From NCBI GenBank assembly GCA_020848855.1, contig JADLHH010000524.1:1-9504 (forward strand): a stretch of DNA of 9,504 bases, given 5' to 3'. Below, piece after piece: positions 6,803-9,504 of the stretch; the first letter of the stretch is position 1; each line of letters starts with the position of its first letter. Origin of the DNA: Anaerolineae bacterium (GTDB lineage Bacteria; Chloroflexota; Anaerolineae; Aggregatilineales; Phototrophicaceae). The translations under genes were made by a program, and so were the position numbers. A model generated the notes under the pieces. That model had not been told where the DNA came from. It made no database searches and was given only the letters and a program-made list of their open reading frames with translations.

Positions 6803-6845
6803 GGGCAGACCTGGGCAGCCGAAGGTTGCACGGTCTGCCCTTTTT
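6803..6845 (+). terminator. rho-independent terminator after the toast-rack pair
   Basis: A perfect 9-bp stem, GGGCAGACC (6803-6811) with GGTCTGCCC (6832-6840), is followed at once by TTTTT (6841-6845). The loop contains its own six-pair stem with one G-T wobble (6815-6820 with 6824-6829) around GAA, so the structure is a long two-part hairpin. A separate small perfect hairpin, CCGCA-TCC-TGCGG (6779-6791), lies just before it. Confidence 0.88.
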
Positions 6846-6867
6846 CATTTGTGGAAGTTGGGGAACA

Positions 6868-7071
6868 TTATAACTCGCTGCAATCCCACATGAAGCCGCA
6901 GCGCGGGCAGCGCACTTTGCAGGCGTGCCGGATGGTCGGCGTGCTGCACGCCGGGCACACGGTCGAGAGCGTGTAATTGCTCAGCGGGCGGATCGGCTGA
7001 GGATGCGTCACCACGCGCTTCGAGTCCTGGCTGATTGAGGTATGTCGCTCTTGCTCTGACTCAGCACTCAT
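6868..7071 (-). CDS. small zinc-ribbon protein, 67 residues
   Basis: The N-terminal half (1-35) is polar and poorly structured. The C-terminal half has two CxxC knuckles, CPAC (39-42) and CPRC (55-58), with extra cysteines at 51 and 64. The protein ends with CGFMWDCSEL. Two CxxC pairs spaced by 12 residues form a classic zinc ribbon or rubredoxin-like knuckle, which binds Zn2+ and often contacts nucleic acid or protein. No other domain is present, so the role is unknown. Support for coding: conserved-looking Cys/Trp pattern, a clean stop, and placement in an otherwise empty gap between a terminator and a tRNA unit. The first codons overlap a heptad repeat (7060-7087) and the ribosome site is weak, so the true start may be further in, for example the GTG codons at residues 20-21. 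Confidence 0.68.
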   Translation of the reverse strand: MSAESEQERHTSISQDSKRVVTHPQPIRPLSNYTLSTVCPACSTPTIRHACKVRCPRCGFMWDCSEL

Positions 7072-7087
7072 AACTCGTCACTCAGCA
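7060..7087. repeat. four degenerate heptad repeats (CTCAGCA type)
   Basis: Four consecutive in-register 7-mers: CTCAGCA (7060-7066), CTCATAA (7067-7073), CTCGTCA (7074-7080) and CTCAGCA (7081-7087). Each starts with CTC and ends with A. It overlaps the start of the zinc-ribbon gene and lies just before the tRNA-Cys terminator. A related array occurs at 8154. Confidence 0.6.
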
Positions 7088-7093
7088 CTTATG

Positions 7094-7119
7094 AAAAAGG
7101 GTGTCTCAACTGGACACCC
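7094..7119 (-). terminator. rho-independent terminator of tRNA-Cys
   Basis: Read on the minus strand, a 7-bp stem GGGTGTC (7119-7113) with GACACCC (7105-7099) and a 7-nt loop is followed by TTTTT (7098-7094). It begins 5 nt past the tRNA 3' end. Confidence 0.82.
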
Positions 7120-7123
7120 TCAG

Positions 7124-7194
7124 AGGCGACGACCGGATTCGAACCGGTGGTCAGGCTTTTGCAGAGCCTTGCCTTGCCACTTGGCCACGTCGCC
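7124..7194 (-). tRNA. tRNA-Cys (GCA)
   Basis: A full cloverleaf on the minus strand, 71 nt. The 7-bp acceptor stem is GGCGACG (7194-7188) with CGTCGCC (7131-7125) and discriminator T (7124), the U73 expected for tRNA-Cys. The anticodon stem AGGCT/AGCCT (7169-7165 with 7157-7153) surrounds the loop CTGCAAA, with anticodon GCA at 7162-7160. The T stem ACCGG/CCGGT (7148-7144 with 7136-7132) has loop TTCGAAT. The short variable loop is GACC. CCA is not encoded. It has its own promoter and terminator. Confidence 0.97.
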
Positions 7195-7205
7195 ATGCCT
7201 TCGGC

Positions 7206-7234
7206 ATTATACTTGCTGGATCGGGTGAAGGCAA
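7206..7234 (-). promoter_or_regulatory. promoter of tRNA-Cys
   Basis: On the minus strand a perfect TATAAT (7211-7206) lies 17 bp downstream of TTGCCT (7234-7229). Transcription would start near 7199, about 5 nt before the tRNA 5' end. This is the best promoter in the window, as expected for a stable RNA gene. Confidence 0.8.
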
Positions 7235-7238
7235 GGGC

Positions 7239-7267
7239 TTGCGCGGCGGCGCAAAACTCGCCACAAT
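7239..7267 (+). promoter_or_regulatory. candidate promoter giving a leaderless mRNA
   Basis: TTGCGC (7239-7244) and CACAAT (7262-7267) with 17-bp spacing put the start of transcription near 7274-7275, at the ATG itself. This fits the lack of a good ribosome site there. It would be divergent from, and only a few bases away from, the tRNA-Cys promoter. Both hexamers are imperfect. Confidence 0.33.
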
Positions 7268-7274
7268 ACAGGGC

Positions 7275-8099
7275 ATGAGCGAAAACGAGACCACCCCCGA
7301 AACCGAAGACGAGCAGTTCCTGGCGGAGATCGAAGCTGCCGACGAGCCTGCGGCGACCGCCCCGCGCGAACCGGAAGCCGTGAGCGCCGTACCGTCTGCC
7401 GGCGAACCCCCGCCGTCCGACGACTGGATGACCGGCGACGTGGACGCGGCGCTGGCGGCGGTCGCTTCGCTCAGCGAACTGATGCCGGATCGCGAAGCCG
7501 AAGCGCAGGCGCGTGCCGATTCGCGCCAATCTGCCGTCGCCTTCGTGCCGGAAATGCCCATGCCGCCGCTGATGACGCTCAGGCGGGGGCAGCTTGGCTC
7601 GGTGATCCCGGCGCTGCTGCTGATCGGCTTTGGCGCGTGGCTGACGCTGACCACGACCGGCGGTACGCCCCCCGACCCGCTGCTGGTCGCTGGGGTGGTG
7701 GTGGGCGGAATCGTCCTCACGCTGCTGGCGCAGTGGCTTGGCTCTGGGCGCTGGTCGCGCGGCGTGATCTTCTTCGCGCTGTTGATCGTGCTGATTGCCG
7801 GTGTCGTGGTGTTTTCTGTTCAACCCGGCGGGATCGATCTGGGGCGCGGCTATCCGCTGCTGATCGCGGCGCTGGGCTTGGCGATGATGCTGTCGGGCAT
7901 CCTCGCGCGCCCGGTTAGTCCCCGGCTGTTCGCGCCCGGTGCGCTGCTGGTGGTCGCCGGGTTGACCGGGCTGACGATCACGCTCGGTTTGCTGCCCGGC
8001 GATCTGACTGCGCTGGCGACGCCGCTCGCGCCGGTTGTGCTCGGCATCGCGCTGGTGCTGTTCCTGCTCCCGCTGATCTTTCGCCGCGCGCGCCGCTAG
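7275..8099 (+). CDS. multi-pass membrane protein with acidic N-terminal tail, function unknown
   Basis: A 274-residue protein that I do not recognise. Residues 1-90 are acidic, Ala/Pro/Glu-rich and probably disordered in the cytoplasm, with a possible short helix at 52-80. Six hydrophobic segments follow: about 107-127, 136-155, 162-181, 192-211, 220-240 and 251-270. The protein ends in a basic FRRARR tail. The segments PALLLIGFGAWL (112-123) and YPLLIAALGL (193-202) resemble the Pro/Gly-containing helices of DUF5668/LiaI-type proteins, and of the toast-rack gene upstream. That is a weak likeness, not an assignment. No catalytic or transport motif is seen. The frame stays open back to 7101, but that stretch is antisense to tRNA-Cys, so the ATG at 7275 is the sensible start. 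There is no clear ribosome site, which may mean a leaderless message. Confidence 0.75.
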   Translation: MSENETTPETEDEQFLAEIEAADEPAATAPREPEAVSAVPSAGEPPPSDDWMTGDVDAALAAVASLSELMPDREAEAQARADSRQSAVAFVPEMPMPPLMTLRRGQLGSVIPALLLIGFGAWLTLTTTGGTPPDPLLVAGVVVGGIVLTLLAQWLGSGRWSRGVIFFALLIVLIAGVVVFSVQPGGIDLGRGYPLLIAALGLAMMLSGILARPVSPRLFAPGALLVVAGLTGLTITLGLLPGDLTALATPLAPVVLGIALVLFLLPLIFRRARR

Positions 8100-8130
8100 T
8101 TGGTTCTCATGTCGGCATGATCTTCGTGAT

Positions 8131-8153
8131 GCGTCTGCGCACGCGCCTTTTTT
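8131..8153 (+). terminator. weak possible terminator after the membrane protein gene
   Basis: GCGT (8131-8134) pairs with ACGC (8141-8144) around a 6-nt loop, and a run of six T follows at 8148-8153. The T run is good, but the stem is only four pairs and is separated from it by GCC. Confidence 0.3.
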
Positions 8154-8174
8154 CTCAGCACTCGGCACTCGGCA
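8154..8174. repeat. three heptad repeats (CTCAGCA/CTCGGCA)
   Basis: CTCAGCA (8154-8160), CTCGGCA (8161-8167) and CTCGGCA (8168-8174) stand in tandem. This is the same 7-nt unit as at 7060-7087, again in an intergenic position. The unit is close to an exact repeat here. Confidence 0.6.
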
Positions 8175-8206
8175 CGTGCGAAACTTGTTTCGCCCAGTAC
8201 TAAATC

Positions 8207-9307
8207 ATGCGCCTCGCGATTGATGCCAGCCGCACCACCGTCGCTCGCCTCACCGGGACGGAACGTTACGCCCTCGAAATGATCCGCGCGCTGGTGCGCC
8301 TCAATACGCAGCATGACATCACCCTGTATTTCCGCGATGCGCCGCCTGATTTGCCATCCGCCGAGCATGTGACGACGCGCGTGCTGCCGTTTCCGCGCCT
8401 GTGGACGCACCTGCGATTCGCCGCCGAACTCTGGCGCGACCGCCCCGACCTGACGTGGGTTCCGGCGCACACGCTCCCGGCGCTGTTTCCCGGTCGCGCT
8501 GCCGTCACCATTCACGATCTCGGCTACCGCTTCTTTCCGGCAGCGCACCCGCCGCGCCAGCGGCTGTATCTCGACCTGACGACCCGTTACAGCGCGGCGC
8601 GGGCGTCGGTTGTGCTGGCGGACAGCCGCGCGACGGCAGACGACCTCACCCGGCTGTATGGTACGCCCGCGTCAAAAATTCGCGTCGTCTATCCGGGCAT
8701 CGATGCCCCTCCCATCGGGGATATCGAGGCGGCGCGTCGTAAATACGGGCTGCCGGAGCGTTATTTTCTGTTCGTGGGCACGCTCCAGCCGCGCAAGAAC
8801 ATCGCCCGCATCGTGCAGGCGTTCGCGGCATGGCGTCTGGCACATCCCCACGACCCGGCGGCGCTGGTGCTGGCGGGCGAGCAGGGGTGGCTGTACGATC
8901 CGGCATGGACGGCAGGCGTGGACGGCGTTATCCTACCCGGCTACGTCGATGAAGCAGACAAGGGCGCATTAGACGCTGGGGCGCTGGCGCTGGTGTTTCC
9001 GACACTCTACGAAGGCTTCGGCTTTCCGGTGCTGGAAGCCATGCACTGCGGCGCGCCGGTGATCTGCAGCACCACTTCCAGCCTGCCCGAACTAGCGGGC
9101 GACGCCGCGTTGCTGGTTGACCCGCTCGACGTGCCGGCGATTGCCGATGCGATGGGGCAGCTTTCCGGGAATGATACGCTGCGCGCGGCGCTGCGGGAAC
9201 GCGGCTACGAACAGGCGCGCAAATTCACCTGGGACGCCGCCGCCCGCGCTGCTCTGCAGGCGTTCGACGCTCAGGTGAATACAACAGGGAGACCGGACCG
9301 TGGTTAG
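8207..9307 (+). CDS. GT4-family glycosyltransferase (GT-B fold)
   Basis: A 366-residue cytoplasmic or membrane-associated enzyme that moves a sugar from a nucleotide donor to an acceptor, probably for surface glycan or lipid glycosylation. The N-terminal Rossmann domain (about 1-170) begins RLAIDASR, has the glycine-containing acceptor loop (ARLTGTERYALEMIRAL, 13-29), TIHDLGYRFFP (101-111) and VLADSRATADDL (146-147 region onward). The C-terminal donor domain holds FVGTLQPRKN (189-198) with R196 and K197 for the diphosphate, LVLAGEQGW (220-228), and the EX7E motif E269/E277 inside YEGFGFPVLEAMHCGAPVI. It is very close in pattern to mannosyl/rhamnosyl-type GT4 enzymes; the sugar cannot be read from sequence. 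No signal peptide. No ribosome site precedes the ATG, and AAATCATG follows an AT-rich stretch. Its stop shares bases with the convergent gene's stop. Confidence 0.92.
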   Translation: MRLAIDASRTTVARLTGTERYALEMIRALVRLNTQHDITLYFRDAPPDLPSAEHVTTRVLPFPRLWTHLRFAAELWRDRPDLTWVPAHTLPALFPGRAAVTIHDLGYRFFPAAHPPRQRLYLDLTTRYSAARASVVLADSRATADDLTRLYGTPASKIRVVYPGIDAPPIGDIEAARRKYGLPERYFLFVGTLQPRKNIARIVQAFAAWRLAHPHDPAALVLAGEQGWLYDPAWTAGVDGVILPGYVDEADKGALDAGALALVFPTLYEGFGFPVLEAMHCGAPVICSTTSSLPELAGDAALLVDPLDVPAIADAMGQLSGNDTLRAALRERGYEQARKFTWDAAARAALQAFDAQVNTTGRPDRG

Positions 9308-9495
9308 CGTTTCTGAGTGGTCTGCGAGGAAATTCGGTAGACGTAGACGAGCGCTGCCACCATCGACAACCCAATCAACAGTCCGGTGATGAACTGAGTT
9401 GCGGAGGTTTCTTCGACAAATTGCTCGATCCCCAAGATTAATGGTACTGCCAGCAGGACGAACGCGAGTAGTAAATAATCAAGGCGAGTTCGCAT
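9304..9495 (-). CDS. small two-helix membrane protein, 63 residues, unknown
   Basis: Two hydrophobic segments, about 7-24 (YLLLAFVLLAVPLILGI) and 36-55 (FITGLLIGLSMVAALVYVYR), are joined by an acidic loop (24-34, EQFVEETSATQ). Basic residues stand at both ends, suggesting a hairpin with both ends in the cytoplasm. It is not a recognised family. The sequence is visibly more AT-rich than its neighbours. The start codon lies 9 nt from the window edge, so a ribosome site or longer N-terminus cannot be judged. It converges on the glycosyltransferase, overlapping by 4 bp at the stops. The hydrophobic pattern and clean length support a real gene. Confidence 0.6.
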   Translation of the reverse strand: MRTRLDYLLLAFVLLAVPLILGIEQFVEETSATQFITGLLIGLSMVAALVYVYRISSQTTQKR

Positions 9496-9504
9496 GGATA
9501 CACC

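Noticed and set aside
7101..7274. N-terminal extension of the membrane protein frame
   Set aside because: This part is antisense to tRNA-Cys and its promoter; the translated residues are tRNA-derived.
7089..8168. 359-codon minus-strand frame overlapping tRNA-Cys and the membrane protein gene
   Set aside because: Its C-terminus would be encoded by the tRNA and its terminator, and the translation is Arg/Gln/His-rich with no domain.
7060..8174. Heptad arrays as a CRISPR array
   Set aside because: Units are 7 nt in direct tandem without spacers, and no cas genes are present.

Overview
This window is high-GC bacterial chromosome and reads as a housekeeping and envelope region, not a mobile island. 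I infer a member of the Chloroflexota (Anaerolineae-like). The basis is the mix of genes: an anchored LysM/M23 peptidase, toast-rack (LiaF/DUF4097-type) proteins, a TPR lipid-anchored-like protein and a CAX exchanger. Intergenic GTAGGGGC...GCCCCTAC palindromes and CTCAGCA heptad repeats fit the same picture. No 16S rRNA or other marker gene is present, so the assignment is an inference from style.

Layout, left to right. (1) The 3' two thirds of a CAX-type Ca2+/H+ antiporter runs in from the left edge to 664. (2) A hairpin and then a membrane-anchored six-bladed-propeller protein of the SMP-30/gluconolactonase type follow (742-1758). (3) An intergenic stretch of about 320 bp holds a 181-bp palindromic repeat element (1768-1948) and a good sigma70-type promoter. 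(4) That promoter drives a LysM + M23 cell-wall hydrolase (2078-3310), which ends in a strong terminator. (5) Next come an anchored TPR protein (3492-4685) and two tandem, clearly homologous toast-rack proteins: a multi-pass membrane form (4769-5800) and a soluble form (5861-6775). A second strong terminator closes this block. (6) On the minus strand lie a 67-residue zinc-ribbon protein and a complete tRNA-Cys(GCA) unit with its own promoter and terminator. (7) On the plus strand there follow an unrecognised six-helix membrane protein (7275-8099) and a GT4 glycosyltransferase (8207-9307). (8) A 63-residue two-helix membrane protein on the minus strand shares its stop region with the glycosyltransferase.

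Functionally, most genes concern the cell surface: an ion exchanger, an exported propeller, a peptidoglycan hydrolase, a TPR scaffold, membrane/envelope-stress-type toast-rack proteins and a sugar transferase. Only the two toast-rack genes (60-bp gap) and possibly the TPR gene before them look like one operon. The rest are separated by promoters or terminators.

I did not find a clearly new defence, mobile or biosynthetic system. The most interesting signals are listed here. First, the paired toast-rack proteins carry an almost exact 21-residue glycine repeat and differ by one repeat unit. Second, a nested palindromic element sits within a set of related GGGGC-stem hairpins. Third, degenerate CTCAGCA heptad arrays occur at two sites about 1.1 kb apart.
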